NCBI GenBank assembly: GCA_016125185.1 | Contig: WGMG01000007.1 | Coordinates: forward strand, 186,001-250,000 | Reading direction: 5' to 3' | From: Armatimonadota bacterium | GTDB lineage: Bacteria; Armatimonadota; Fimbriimonadia; Fimbriimonadales; Fimbriimonadaceae | Length of the DNA stretch: 64,000 bases | Shown here: one piece after another, positions 9,701 to 17,544 of the stretch | Position numbering within the stretch: position 1 is the stretch's first letter | Layout: each line of letters starts with the position of its first letter | The notes under the pieces: model-generated | Told to the model about the DNA's origin: nothing | The model's database searches: none | Seen by the model: only the letters and a program-made list of their open reading frames with translations | Translations under genes and position numbers: made by a program

Positions 9701-10248
9701 AAGCCCTTCGCTATGCCAACAGCGTGCGAAAAATGAACGATACGCTACCGATCTTTCTGCCCGAACCCGAAATGCCGACGGATATCCAGGACTTCAATGT
9801 TCACGAAAAAGCGGTTCAGGAACGGCGTCTGTTGGGGCTCAACGTCAAGGCGCACCTGATGGCCTTCGAACGGGAAAAGGTGAAGTCAAAAGGCGGCATC
9901 ACCTCGGCCGAGGCTAGCCGACTGCCCTCGGGAGAGAAGGCGATCGTGGTCGGCAACCCGATCCGGCTTCGATTTCCGCCGACCGAGAGCGGGAAGCGCG
10001 TGCTCTTTTTTGACCTGGAGGACGAAAGCGGCCTCCTCAACGTCACCTGCTTCGACGAAACCTACCAGCGCTACGGACATAACGTGATTTGTCACAAGTA
10101 CGTCACCTTGCGAGGCGAAGCCCAGGATCGTGATGGGCACATCGCGTTTCTGGCCTCGCATATCTTTCCGTACCACGCTGAGATATACAAACACCTCCGA
10201 GAAGACGAGAGTCTGCCATTGCCGGTGGCTGATTTCCTGGTGACCTAA
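6736..10248 (+). CDS. dnaE2: Error-prone DNA polymerase III alpha subunit, DnaE2 type
   Basis: A C-family polymerase of 1170 residues from the ATG at 6736, which overlaps imuB by 20 bases; an upstream ATG at 6598 would overlap by 158. Seen: a PHP domain from about residue 70, the catalytic PDIDIDFE with Asp near 487, 489 and 491, FSGRGSVVDSAVAYCLG, RAHSSGVVIS, VFQEQVDMLLQEFGGYT, GYGFAEGHALAFAEIS, a helix-hairpin-helix region and a C-terminal OB fold. The PHP site looks degenerate (LFAQSGCAF where LHxHSxxS is usual; LADPFSL where xTDH is usual), so no proofreading is expected. The first 60 residues (HWREIGQWWERES onward) are an extra segment resembling the tail domain found on some ImuB proteins. 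Confidence 0.88.
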   Translation: MRRDGDEVLAHWREIGQWWERESPLEYRRFVDSMGTIREEHNAFQYRREARTLERLSQMMRVRDEKVAKAMGYAPEPNYQSFKHDDVDPEPYALLFAQSGCAFGRSTMAVQDIFSYAETQSYEATLLADPFSLVGAVEFAKVARELERKPLIGAAFEMEEGGEIVLVAQTKVGYRSLSRLITACHQDEPRLYPLCTWERLERHCEDLLCLTGGDNGPINRLITKDCVDDAEAYLDRFIGLYGAHKVFVQIERCYLPWEIRTNRILLDLAESRKLTAVAGNGVTHHNPADFPAQDMLVCIETLCGIEEIVGRKPLRTLGQPPIVERPRRALNAERYLRSASQMRELFADRPDLLNNTKRLSDLCDGHVLPTRTQLPQFDENEAKKLRSIVREESRGLPRWLSKSTLPRKWQLELELKRIIDRGFAGHFLVAWDMCRWAKSQGIVFSGRGSVVDSAVAYCLGLSRIDAYEHDLHFDRFLPPEDDSKRPDIDIDFEARRRDDVRNYLVQKYGPEHVATVGAIGTFNTRGIVREVGKVLGIPPEDLSYLAKRIHGSVSPARIEAAIEAKPELRNSNIPRERFHLVFDLAKVLQDIPRNLRAHSSGVVISRDPIADTVPVVPSAVDGIQILQWDKRSAKYYFDKFDILCLRGNDVLSDAMDRIQAHTPDFSVFNLPLDDENVYRTMRTGELIGVPQSASPAMRQAHIRIKTKNLKEASLVQAGIRPGVGGAVKLNELILRKNGKKPVPDTHPLLQKILGNTYGLIVFQEQVDMLLQEFGGYTAGQAEEIREDIYKKRREKDVQRIHDEVLGQFLERGHSPEVAEQVYSLVAQFQGYGFAEGHALAFAEISVRSIYCQQNYPTEYFAALLDAQPAGYYGPCTLVNEARNRGVVILPPDVNASNLKYRVEDVIVDGKPRLALPNKGIRVALSEIMNVSKKLLERIVEHRRGYPYTSFYNFVSRVHPNRDELEWLILSGALDDLHSNRRAMLWAIPKALRYANSVRKMNDTLPIFLPEPEMPTDIQDFNVHEKAVQERRLLGLNVKAHLMAFEREKVKSKGGITSAEASRLPSGEKAIVVGNPIRLRFPPTESGKRVLFFDLEDESGLLNVTCFDETYQRYGHNVICHKYVTLRGEAQDRDGHIAFLASHIFPYHAEIYKHLREDESLPLPVADFLVT

Positions 10249-10249
10249 G

Positions 10250-10519
10250 CTAACTCTGCGGAGTCTCGCTGTCCAATTCTCGAATCTTCGCCCGTAATCG
10301 CTCCATCGCCTCTGTCGGCGGAAGATCCTGCTTCGTGTCATGCATCACCGAAAGCATCGTCTTCAGCCGCTTCAGAAAATTGCCGCAGTGACTGCAATGC
10401 GTCACATGAAACAGAACAAACGCCTTGCGGATGCCGCGCACCGACCCGTCCGCCACGCCCTGAAGCAGATTCTCCATGTGCTTGCACGGAGGTCCTTCGG
10501 AATTCTTCTCTTGCTTCAT
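10250..10519 (-). CDS. Zinc-finger anti-sigma factor
   Basis: An 89-residue soluble protein with the ZAS motif H-x3-C-x2-C (HVTHCSHC), preceded by CKHMENLLQGVADG. Family knowledge: such proteins hold an ECF sigma factor inactive, often responding to oxidation of the zinc cysteines. It follows directly after the sigma gene, the usual arrangement. I chose the ATG at 10519, which has AAAGGA nine bases upstream; a GTG at 10543 would touch the sigma stop codon. There is no membrane segment, so sensing is probably cytosolic. It converges on dnaE2 with one base between stops. Confidence 0.78.
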   Translation of the reverse strand: MKQEKNSEGPPCKHMENLLQGVADGSVRGIRKAFVLFHVTHCSHCGNFLKRLKTMLSVMHDTKQDLPPTEAMERLRAKIRELDSETPQS

Positions 10520-10543
10520 ATCAATAATCCTTTCATTGTCCAC

Positions 10544-11056
10544 TTACGACTGGTAAATCCCCACAAGCTTGTGCCGCAAAATACGTCGTCCCCGAAAAAC
10601 TCGCGATCGGATCGTCCCAATCGGAACACCTAAAACATCGGCTGCCGACTCGTACGTCATCTCTTCCAGATCGCACAGCGTCACCGCTACTCGATATTCT
10701 TCGGGCAGTTCGTCCACCGCGTTCACCACATCCTTTACATCCATCTGCACGTCGATCACTTTCCAAAAGTTCTCGTCGGCAGGCTCGGTGGTGGCTTCCA
10801 TATCGACTTCCGATCGCACTTTGCGCTTTCGGAGCAGGTATAGCCATTCGTTGTTCAGGATTCGGATCAGCCAGCTTCGTGGGTGCTTCCCGTCGAAGTC
10901 GTCCCAGTGCTTGAAGGCGTTCAGAAGGGTCTGGCTGACGATGTCTTCGGCGTCTGCGTCGTTGAGGGTCATTCGCCTCGCCACCCGATACAGCACTTCG
11001 AGTTCTCGTTCGAGAACTACGGCGGCGGATTCTTTCTTTGCGGGCGAGTGAAGCAT
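10544..11056 (-). CDS. ECF-type RNA polymerase sigma factor
   Basis: A 170-residue sigma factor. Seen: region 2 (LYRVARRMTLNDADAEDIVSQTLLNAF, then HPRSWLIRILNNEWLYLLRKRK) and region 4 (VDELPEEYRVAVTLCDLEEMTYESAADVLGVPIGTIRSRVFRGRR). It is followed by a zinc anti-sigma gene and preceded by two DM13 genes. I chose the ATG at 11056; a GTG at 11101 would place the extra codons over a strong hairpin at 11072-11095. An ECF-type promoter at 12481-12504 before the first DM13 gene suggests that the factor transcribes its own operon. Confidence 0.88.
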   Translation of the reverse strand: MLHSPAKKESAAVVLERELEVLYRVARRMTLNDADAEDIVSQTLLNAFKHWDDFDGKHPRSWLIRILNNEWLYLLRKRKVRSEVDMEATTEPADENFWKVIDVQMDVKDVVNAVDELPEEYRVAVTLCDLEEMTYESAADVLGVPIGTIRSRVFRGRRILRHKLVGIYQS

Positions 11057-11071
11057 GTCTCTAGTGGGCAG

Positions 11072-11095
11072 GGGCGTCCCAACCAAGGGACGCCC
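11072..11095. terminator. Intercistronic hairpin between DM13 and sigma genes
   Basis: GGGCGTCCC-AACCAA-GGGACGCCC, perfect nine-base arms, in the 53-base gap between the small DM13 gene and the ECF sigma gene. No T run follows on the minus strand, so it is more likely an mRNA stabiliser or a partial attenuator that keeps sigma levels below DM13 levels. Confidence 0.5.
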
Positions 11096-11109
11096 AGTCA
11101 CGATTCCGG

Positions 11110-11547
11110 TTATTTTAACCTCACGGTCTTGTCAAAGGAAGCCTCGCCCAGCACGACCTCGGCGAACGAGCACCAGACCTGAACCTTCTTCACCGAATGA
11201 ACATAGCTCGGCAGGGTGATGTCGCGGTTCGTCTTATCTCCAGCGATGGTGATTCGCTGAAGCAGGAAGGTGTTACCGTCGGCATCGACCACCTGCCAGT
11301 GCGGCGACGGCGAGCCCGGAGTCTTGAAGTCGTCGCTGAACATCAGGTGGAACTTGCCATCCTTCTTGTACAGGTTGGCCGTGCCGCCATTGACTTCGAT
11401 GCCCTTGAACTGGCCTGTCTTGGCCACGTCCATCATCATCATGGCGTCCTTCGACTTCTGTTGGGTCGGATTCATCGGCGTCGGACCAGCGAAGGCGAAC
11501 GAAGCGGCGGTGGCGAGAATGACGAGGGTACTGAGTTTGTTTTTCAT
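11110..11547 (-). CDS. Secreted single-domain DM13 protein
   Basis: A 145-residue protein with an N-terminal signal peptide (MKNKLSTLVILATAASFAFA) and one DM13 domain: GGTANLYKKDGKFHLMFSDDF, PHWQVVDADG, then LPSYVHSVKKVQVWCSFAEVVLGEA with the conserved Cys of the domain. Family knowledge: DM13 is predicted to be a redox or electron-transfer domain built around this Cys; biochemical proof is limited. It lies 26 bases after the two-domain DM13 gene and ahead of the ECF sigma pair, so it is a likely target of that regulator and probably works in the cell envelope. Confidence 0.75.
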   Translation of the reverse strand: MKNKLSTLVILATAASFAFAGPTPMNPTQQKSKDAMMMMDVAKTGQFKGIEVNGGTANLYKKDGKFHLMFSDDFKTPGSPSPHWQVVDADGNTFLLQRITIAGDKTNRDITLPSYVHSVKKVQVWCSFAEVVLGEASFDKTVRLK

Positions 11548-11573
11548 GGTGTTTTCTGTTAGGTTGGTTGGGT

Positions 11574-12470
11574 TTAGGCGAGGGCGGCGGCAGACTTCTT
11601 TTCTTGAGCCGAGCGGAGCAGGATCACGCCCGACGTCTTGCCCGTCTTCGCATCGATGACGGCGATGGATCGGTACAGCCAGGCGTCGATCTCTTTCGAA
11701 ATCGCGACGCGGCTCTTGCCGGCGGCGGCTTTACCTAGGGAGATGAAGGCGGCGTCCTTCGGAAACTCTCCGACTTGGAGGGTTTCCTTCTTCACGAGCC
11801 GAAGCTCGAACGACTGAGCCTTCTTGAAATTGAGTTCGACGAAGCGCTTGCCCGCGTCTTCGATGATGGCGGCGCGGCCACTGAACCGCTTGTCGCCCAT
11901 CACGCTCCCAAAGGTGACTTCGATGGGGCTTCCAAAAGCAGCGAGTTGGGCAATCGGTCGATCTCCGAGCCAGCGGGAGCTGGCGGTCGCGGCCGCTTGC
12001 TTCTCGGCGAGCGTGGCTCCACCGAAGGCGACGGAGAAGCGAGCGCACCAGACCGACACGGCTTGGTACTTAGCCAAATCCACGCTGGCCGGAATTTCGT
12101 AGTTCTGGTCGCCAATGTTGCCCTTCAATGTGCCGAGGTCAACATAACCGTTCTTCTTCACGGCATCCTGCGAGGAGTCGCTTCCGTTGACGAGGTAAAG
12201 ATGGACGTCGGGACCGTTCGAGGCAGAGAAGTTCGCAAGCTCGACAAAGCGCTTGCCGCTGACCGAAACGATGCGAGCCTCGCCTTTCGTCTCGTGGGCA
12301 TAAGAGGCAAACATGCCGCTCGAAAGAGTCTTGGCCATCTCGCCCGACATGGCCGGGAGCTTTTCATTGACGGTCTTGTTGACGAACAGCAATTCCGGCC
12401 GGAACAACGCCCACCCGACTACGAGAACCGGGATCGCGGCGATGGCGGCAATCTTCTTCGTTTTTTGCAT
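11574..12470 (-). CDS. Membrane-anchored DM13 protein, one good and one degenerate domain
   Basis: A 298-residue protein with one N-terminal membrane segment (KKIAAIAAIPVLVVGWALF). Residues about 45-140 form a DM13 domain (SGMFASYAHETKGEARIVS, PDVHLYLVNG, YEIPASVDLAKYQAVSVWCARFSVAFGGATL, with the conserved Cys). Residues about 165-290 repeat the pattern loosely (RFSGRAAIIEDAGKRFVELNF) but lack the Cys. I chose the ATG at 12470, right behind the membrane segment, with GGAG just before it. It is the first gene of the DM13/sigma operon and has an ECF-type promoter directly upstream. Confidence 0.75.
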   Translation of the reverse strand: MQKTKKIAAIAAIPVLVVGWALFRPELLFVNKTVNEKLPAMSGEMAKTLSSGMFASYAHETKGEARIVSVSGKRFVELANFSASNGPDVHLYLVNGSDSSQDAVKKNGYVDLGTLKGNIGDQNYEIPASVDLAKYQAVSVWCARFSVAFGGATLAEKQAAATASSRWLGDRPIAQLAAFGSPIEVTFGSVMGDKRFSGRAAIIEDAGKRFVELNFKKAQSFELRLVKKETLQVGEFPKDAAFISLGKAAAGKSRVAISKEIDAWLYRSIAVIDAKTGKTSGVILLRSAQEKKSAAALA

Positions 12471-12474
12471 GACT

Positions 12475-12504
12475 CCAGAAGACGCACCTTCTGGAAACAG
12501 TTCC
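12475..12504 (-). promoter_or_regulatory. ECF-type promoter of the DM13/sigma operon
   Basis: Read on the minus strand: GGAAC (12500-12504), 15 bases, CGTC (12481-12484), close to the consensus for group ECF sigma promoters (GGAAC-N15/16-CGTC), followed by the ATG at 12470. A perfect seven-base inverted repeat CCAGAAG-ACGCAC-CTTCTGG (12475-12494) lies over the -10 part and could be a second operator. The operon it drives includes an ECF sigma gene, so autoregulation is the natural reading. Confidence 0.65.
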
Positions 12505-12636
12505 AACGATTTTCAAAAAAGTCATTTTCGGGCTTCGGTGCCAAGCCGATCGCCGAAAGTTCAATTTCCAAATCCTTGGCCCGTGTGGTCTCCCCCGAAC
12601 AGGGAAGACCACACATGAGCACCAGATTGGCCGTCG

Positions 12637-15600
12637 CTACCGGATCGCGATCTTCACGATCTGAGGCTGGATCAGCCTCACCGGTCCGATCATTCCCGAC
12701 TCCAGAAGCTCCGAATCCTTATTGAAGAACTTCCAAGTCACAAAGGTTGTGCGCCCCGTTGCCGGTCGCGGCTCGCCCTTCAGAAGCCACTCCGGCCACT
12801 CGGCGATCGGTCCGTTGTTGAACTTCGCATCGTCCGGATATTGCTCGTCGCCGATCAGTCGATTCGGCCAAAGGTTCGTCACCTTGATCCGAAGCGAATT
12901 TGATCCCTTCTTCAAGTACTTCGAGACGTCGAGCCGGAACGGCGCTTTCCAAAGCGTGTCGAACTTGTGCCCGTTCAGTTCGACCTCCGCAAAGTTCTTC
13001 ACCTTGCCAAGGTCCAGCCACTGCGCCCCCGCCGAAACACTCGCCAGATCGAACGATGTCGAGTACGTCGCCGTACCCGAGAAGTACTTGATCGCGTCGT
13101 TGTCCGAATCCGACCAGGATTCCAATTTCGTCAGAGTCGTCGAAACCGGAGCCCCACCGCGAACCGGAACATCCAATTTCCACTTCACATCCAACGGCAT
13201 CGATTTGGGATTCGCCTTAAACGTCCCCTTGTGACCGTTGGACTCGACGTACTGATACGACCCCGGCTTCCAGGCCTGGATCGTCGTACCCGAGATCAGG
13301 TAGTCCGGCGGTGTGTTATCCTGACCGGCACCGAACAAGGTCAGCGACGCATTCTCGTCGATGTTCTTTTCGTACCGCTTCCCGTCGATCGTGTACACGA
13401 TGTGCAGATGCTTGACGTGCAGATAAACAGGGTCACCGAAGTTCGCGTTAGTGGCCTGAATTTCGCTTTCGCCTCTCGCAATCATCTCCTTGACCTTGGC
13501 CGTCACATCGACTCCACCGGCACCGTCGGTCGCCTCATAACGGGCCGACACAACTTCGACCTTCGGCGGTTTTGGCGGCGCTTCCGATTCTCCCATCCAC
13601 GTCACGGATCGCAAGTGCGCGCCGCTCGCCCGCTTCCGGAAGACCACAAACGTCGAACCGGCCGACTCCAGTCGAAGGGAAACCTTCGTTCGTCCTCCAC
13701 TCGACTGCCAGATCGGGGCTGATTCCATCGCTCCCGACTCGGGGTTCCAAAGCTCAGGTTGACGCCCATCGGCTCGGAATGTCACATCCACGTCCACCGG
13801 ACGATAGGCCGGGTTCGCCACAAAGTAGATGTCCGCGCCCTGGTCAAACCGATGAATCCAATTAACCGGCTTGGTCGATTCGACGTCGGGAAGCACCTTC
13901 TTACTGACGAGAACGTCCTTCAGTGACTTGCCGGTGGCGACGCCCGTCCAACCAGTGTCGACCACGCGTTCCAACTCCGCATCCGATTCGGGATACCCGC
14001 TCAGGCTCGGAGACTTGGTCGGCTTCGGACCAACGATCGTCGCGCCTGCTCTCGATAGTTCAGCCACCTTACGGGCCGTCTTCGGCGTCATCCACTTGGA
14101 ATCGGGCAACAGCAGAACTCGGTAACGCATGCCGCTGGGAAGCACGATTTGGCCGTTCTCGACCTTCATCGACTCCAGCACCGTCGCGTCGCATCCGTCG
14201 TAGTCGTAGCCCAGCGGGACCACATTTCCCTTCAGGAGCGGAAGGTCGTTCGGACCCTCTTCACCCGTAAACGCAACCACATCGGCCACAAACCGGCCTG
14301 ATTGCAACAGGTATTGGCACCGCGCGATGTACTTCATCCACGCCTGCCCTTGGTCCCACCACGTGATGGTTCGCTCAAGGTTCATGCCCCAGGGGCCCAT
14401 CGTCATCCCCGGCTCCAGGTTCGTCCACGGTTGGTGGGCGTAGCGGTGGAAGATGTAACGGTTGATACCCAGCGTAAAGATGCGGTCGCCGAGCGCCTTG
14501 ATCGCATACGGATCGGTCAGATACTTGCTGTTCCCCAGGTCGGCCGTGAATGACTCCGCGCCGATGATCGGCTTACCGTTTGTATGTCCCGCCGACGAAG
14601 CCAGCTTGGTCGTTTCGGCGGCGCCACCGCCAACCCAAAACTCACCCATTGGAATATCGGCGATCCCGCTTACCTGGAGATTATCAAACGAACCGTTCCC
14701 GTATCCTTCCGTCGAGAACTTCAACCCGTTCTGGTGGCAAAGCTCCTTGAAATAACCGTAGTAGTTGTCGGCAAAAAGGTCGCAGATGGTTCGTCGAACA
14801 TCCCAAAGGAACCGCTCGGTTACCTCTCCGCTCTGCACCACTCGCCCAGTCATTGCCGGCAAGTACGGCAAAGGGTCGTAGCCGCGTCGCTTCTTAAACT
14901 CCTCGCGGAACTTCGGCGTCCAGTTTTGGCTTCCGACTTCGTAGCTGTCGATAAGCGCATTGTTGAGACCGAACTTGCCCACCGGCCCGTTGTCCTTCAG
15001 TACCGAGGCCATCATGCCGCTGAAGAAGTGGTCCATCGCCGTTCGACTCAGCTTGTCGACCTCGGGTCCCAATCCAACTCTCGGCGACGGTTCGTTCTCC
15101 GCACCCGTCGGGGTGTAGCCCATGCGCATGATCGTCCATGTTCCCGGCGGCACATCCCATTGGACCTGCCCCTTCGAATCCATTTTCAACTGAATAATGT
15201 CGCTCATCGGCGTTGCCGAGTCGGCGGGAATGCCCGACGCATCGGGTGCCAAGCGATCACCTCGGTCAAAGCCCGCTTTGGCCCGGATATTCGACACTCG
15301 ATAGCTTCCCGCGCCCGGCTTGCGGACCGCGAAAACCGCGATATCTCGGTAGAAGCCCAGCTTGGTGGGCGGCTTGTCCAGGTTCCCCTCAAACGTGCCC
15401 GGACCGTAAACCTCCTTCTCCGACCAGGTGACCGCTTGCATCGCGTCTTCTGGCTTTACCCAGGGTCCGCCGCTACTGGACCAGCCCGCGCAGTTGTGCA
15501 CGCAGATTTCCAGTCCAAGGCGTTTAGCTTCACTGAACGCCCACGCGATCGCCTCTTGCCACTTGCCGGACATGAACGGCGTATTCCCCGCCGGGATGCC

Positions 15601-15831
15601 GACATCGACATTGAAGATTTGCGCGCCACCGAGGCCGATCTTCTTCATCGCCTCCAGGTCGGCGGTGATCCCCTCTTTGCTGATATTCCCGTTGATCCAG
15701 TGCCACCAGGTATGAGGTTTGGCCGAGTTGGGAGGGTTGAGGAATCCGGCATCGAGCGAAGTCTGAGCCATCGCCGATGAGGCAAGAATAGTCGCAGTCG
15801 AACAAGTTAAAAGAAGGCCGGTTAGCCGCAT
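12637..15831 (-). CDS. GH106-like alpha-L-rhamnosidase, secreted
   Basis: A 1064-residue protein with an N-terminal signal peptide (LTGLLLTCSTATILASSAMAQ). Seen: the family opening NPPNSAKPHTWWHWINGNISKEGITADL, GLGGAQIFNVDVG, AKRLGLEICVHNCAGWSSSGGPWV and the late galactose-binding-like region near FAEVELNGHKFDTLWKAPFRLDVS. These match bacterial GH106 proteins, which remove terminal alpha-L-rhamnose from plant pectins and glycosides. It stands alone on the minus strand between the DM13 operon and the HisC-like gene. Substrate specificity is inferred from the family only. Confidence 0.8.
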   Translation of the reverse strand: MRLTGLLLTCSTATILASSAMAQTSLDAGFLNPPNSAKPHTWWHWINGNISKEGITADLEAMKKIGLGGAQIFNVDVGIPAGNTPFMSGKWQEAIAWAFSEAKRLGLEICVHNCAGWSSSGGPWVKPEDAMQAVTWSEKEVYGPGTFEGNLDKPPTKLGFYRDIAVFAVRKPGAGSYRVSNIRAKAGFDRGDRLAPDASGIPADSATPMSDIIQLKMDSKGQVQWDVPPGTWTIMRMGYTPTGAENEPSPRVGLGPEVDKLSRTAMDHFFSGMMASVLKDNGPVGKFGLNNALIDSYEVGSQNWTPKFREEFKKRRGYDPLPYLPAMTGRVVQSGEVTERFLWDVRRTICDLFADNYYGYFKELCHQNGLKFSTEGYGNGSFDNLQVSGIADIPMGEFWVGGGAAETTKLASSAGHTNGKPIIGAESFTADLGNSKYLTDPYAIKALGDRIFTLGINRYIFHRYAHQPWTNLEPGMTMGPWGMNLERTITWWDQGQAWMKYIARCQYLLQSGRFVADVVAFTGEEGPNDLPLLKGNVVPLGYDYDGCDATVLESMKVENGQIVLPSGMRYRVLLLPDSKWMTPKTARKVAELSRAGATIVGPKPTKSPSLSGYPESDAELERVVDTGWTGVATGKSLKDVLVSKKVLPDVESTKPVNWIHRFDQGADIYFVANPAYRPVDVDVTFRADGRQPELWNPESGAMESAPIWQSSGGRTKVSLRLESAGSTFVVFRKRASGAHLRSVTWMGESEAPPKPPKVEVVSARYEATDGAGGVDVTAKVKEMIARGESEIQATNANFGDPVYLHVKHLHIVYTIDGKRYEKNIDENASLTLFGAGQDNTPPDYLISGTTIQAWKPGSYQYVESNGHKGTFKANPKSMPLDVKWKLDVPVRGGAPVSTTLTKLESWSDSDNDAIKYFSGTATYSTSFDLASVSAGAQWLDLGKVKNFAEVELNGHKFDTLWKAPFRLDVSKYLKKGSNSLRIKVTNLWPNRLIGDEQYPDDAKFNNGPIAEWPEWLLKGEPRPATGRTTFVTWKFFNKDSELLESGMIGPVRLIQPQIVKIAIR

Positions 15832-15858
15832 GTGAACACCAAACGCGAGGTTACCAGC

Positions 15859-16932
15859 CTAGCGACACTGACGCAGGGCGTCAGCGAACACTTCGTGGTC
15901 CTTCTCGGTCCCGACCGTCACGCGAATGAACCCGTCCAGCGGTGGCTGGCCCGGCTTTCGAATAAACACCTGATGGTCGCGGAGCTTTGCCACGATCGCT
16001 TCGGCCCGCTCTCGGCTTCCGGCATCGCCGAGTACAAAGTTTGTGGAGGAATCCAGGCTGGCAAATCCGTTCTCTTCCAGAATTCCCCGTAGAGCCGTTC
16101 GTCCTTCGCTGGTTTTTCGCTTCACTTCGTTTAAGAATTCGTCGTCGGCCAAGGACGCCATTGCCCCCGCTTGAGCCATTCGATTGACTTCGAAGTGGGC
16201 TCGAATTCGGTTCAAAGGTCGCACCGTCTCTGGTTCGCCGAACGCAAACGCGACCCTTGCGCCCGCCATTCCGTACGCCTTCGAAAACGTCCGAAGCCGA
16301 ATCAAACGAGGGTCCGAAATGTCGTACGGCTCGACGAAGTCGATATACGCCTCGTCGAGGATGACCAGCGTCGAATCGGGAACAATCTCCAGCAACATGC
16401 GAATCTCTTCGACGCCGTGGAAGTGACCCGAAGGATTGTCGGGATTCGCCACGTAGACCGCGTTGGCGCGGTGTTCTAGCGCGGCATTGGCGAGCCCAAC
16501 CAAGTCAACCGCATTCTCGTAGTACGGAACCTGAATCAACTCCGCCCCGACCGATTCGACAAAGTAGTTGAAGGTCGGATAGCTTCCTAGCGTCGTCACG
16601 ATCTTCTTCTTCGGCTCCCAAAAGGCCGACGCGATGTGAGCAAACAGACCGTCGATGCCTGGCCCGACCACAAAATGATCGATGCTCGTTCCAAATCGCT
16701 TTGCAAGCTCAGTGCGCAGATCCAACGAAATCGGATCGCCGTACCATTGGGCCTCCTGAGCGGCTTCGGCCATCGCCGCGATGGCTTTCGGTGAGGCCCC
16801 AAACACGCCCTCGTTCGCCCCGAGGCGAGCCAAAAACGGCTTGCCCATTTGACGCTCCAACTCCTCGGGAGCCACAAACGGAATCGTGTCGGAAAGTTTG
16901 GCGACGACTCGGTTGGGCTGGGGACGAGGCAT
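15859..16932 (-). CDS. Class I/II PLP aminotransferase, histidinol-phosphate type
   Basis: A 357-residue fold-type I PLP enzyme. Seen: LGANEGVFGASPKAIAAMAEA, YGDPISLDLRTELA, NPDNPSGHFHGVEEI, the Asp of VILDEAYIDF and the Schiff-base Lys in SKAYGMAGARVAFAFG. This is the HisC pattern, but a second and more typical HisC lies at 46705-47805, so this copy may act on another amino acid (for example an aromatic one). TAAAAT sits six bases before the ATG, so transcription may be leaderless. It is monocistronic as far as I can see. Confidence 0.8.
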   Translation of the reverse strand: MPRPQPNRVVAKLSDTIPFVAPEELERQMGKPFLARLGANEGVFGASPKAIAAMAEAAQEAQWYGDPISLDLRTELAKRFGTSIDHFVVGPGIDGLFAHIASAFWEPKKKIVTTLGSYPTFNYFVESVGAELIQVPYYENAVDLVGLANAALEHRANAVYVANPDNPSGHFHGVEEIRMLLEIVPDSTLVILDEAYIDFVEPYDISDPRLIRLRTFSKAYGMAGARVAFAFGEPETVRPLNRIRAHFEVNRMAQAGAMASLADDEFLNEVKRKTSEGRTALRGILEENGFASLDSSTNFVLGDAGSRERAEAIVAKLRDHQVFIRKPGQPPLDGFIRVTVGTEKDHEVFADALRQCR

Positions 16933-16938
16933 CCCAAC

Positions 16939-16944
16939 ATTTTA
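16939..16944 (-). promoter_or_regulatory. Candidate leaderless -10 box, HisC-like gene
   Basis: TAAAAT six bases before the ATG at 16932, with no ribosome-binding site between them. Confidence 0.45.
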
Positions 16945-17005
16945 CGCCCCTTGCCGTCACGGGCTTGTTTGGACGGCCCCGCACCCCATAAGAATGCGGC
17001 AGGAA

Positions 17006-17536
17006 TTACCGCTTAAACTTTCGACGCTGGGCCGAGATGACCTCGGTATTCATGCCCGCCCAATGGAGCATTCCACCGTAGCGTCCGTGCTCCATCTTCA
17101 CGCACTTATCGACGATCGCCTCCAGACCCGCGGCCCTCGCCTGCTCGGCGGCCTCGAAGTTGATAATGCGAAGCTGGGTCCAGACGGCTTTTGCACCAAT
17201 CTTGATCGCTTGCTCGACGATTCCGGGAATCTCGTTTGGCGGACGAAAGACATCGACGATATCGATGGGAAACGGAACGTCTTCCAGGCTCCGATAGACT
17301 TTCTGCCCCAGAATCTCATCGGCCTTCGGGTGGATCGGCACCACCGTAAATCCTTCGTCGATCAGATACGAACCGACCATGTTCGAGGCCTTCGTCGGTT
17401 CCGTGGACATACCCACGATCGCGATTACCTTTGCGGCACCGAGAAGCTCCTGGATCGTCTTCGAGTTCTGATACTTCTCTCGCTGTTCAGGAGTCAGCTT
17501 GGTGTTGAGAGTGATATCGCAGGAAAGAGTTGACAT
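17006..17536 (-). CDS. CoA-binding (Rossmann) domain protein
   Basis: A 176-residue protein of the YccU-like CoA-binding family. Seen: AKVIAIVGMSTEPTKASNMV, GFTVVPIHPKADEILGQKVY, PIDIVDVFRPPNEIP, AVWTQLRIINFEAAEQA and DKCVKMEHGRY. Family knowledge: these small proteins bind CoA-like ligands and are often next to sulfur-metabolism genes, with no proven reaction. It follows metY by eight bases with AGGAG ahead of the ATG at 17536, so it is co-transcribed with the cupin and metY genes. Confidence 0.82.
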   Translation of the reverse strand: MSTLSCDITLNTKLTPEQREKYQNSKTIQELLGAAKVIAIVGMSTEPTKASNMVGSYLIDEGFTVVPIHPKADEILGQKVYRSLEDVPFPIDIVDVFRPPNEIPGIVEQAIKIGAKAVWTQLRIINFEAAEQARAAGLEAIVDKCVKMEHGRYGGMLHWAGMNTEVISAQRRKFKR

Positions 17537-17544
17537 GGTTGCTC

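Noticed and set aside
14584-15780. Long plus-strand open frame of 398 codons
   Set aside because: It is antisense to the GH106-like gene, has no family resemblance, and the GC-rich third positions of the true gene open the other strand.
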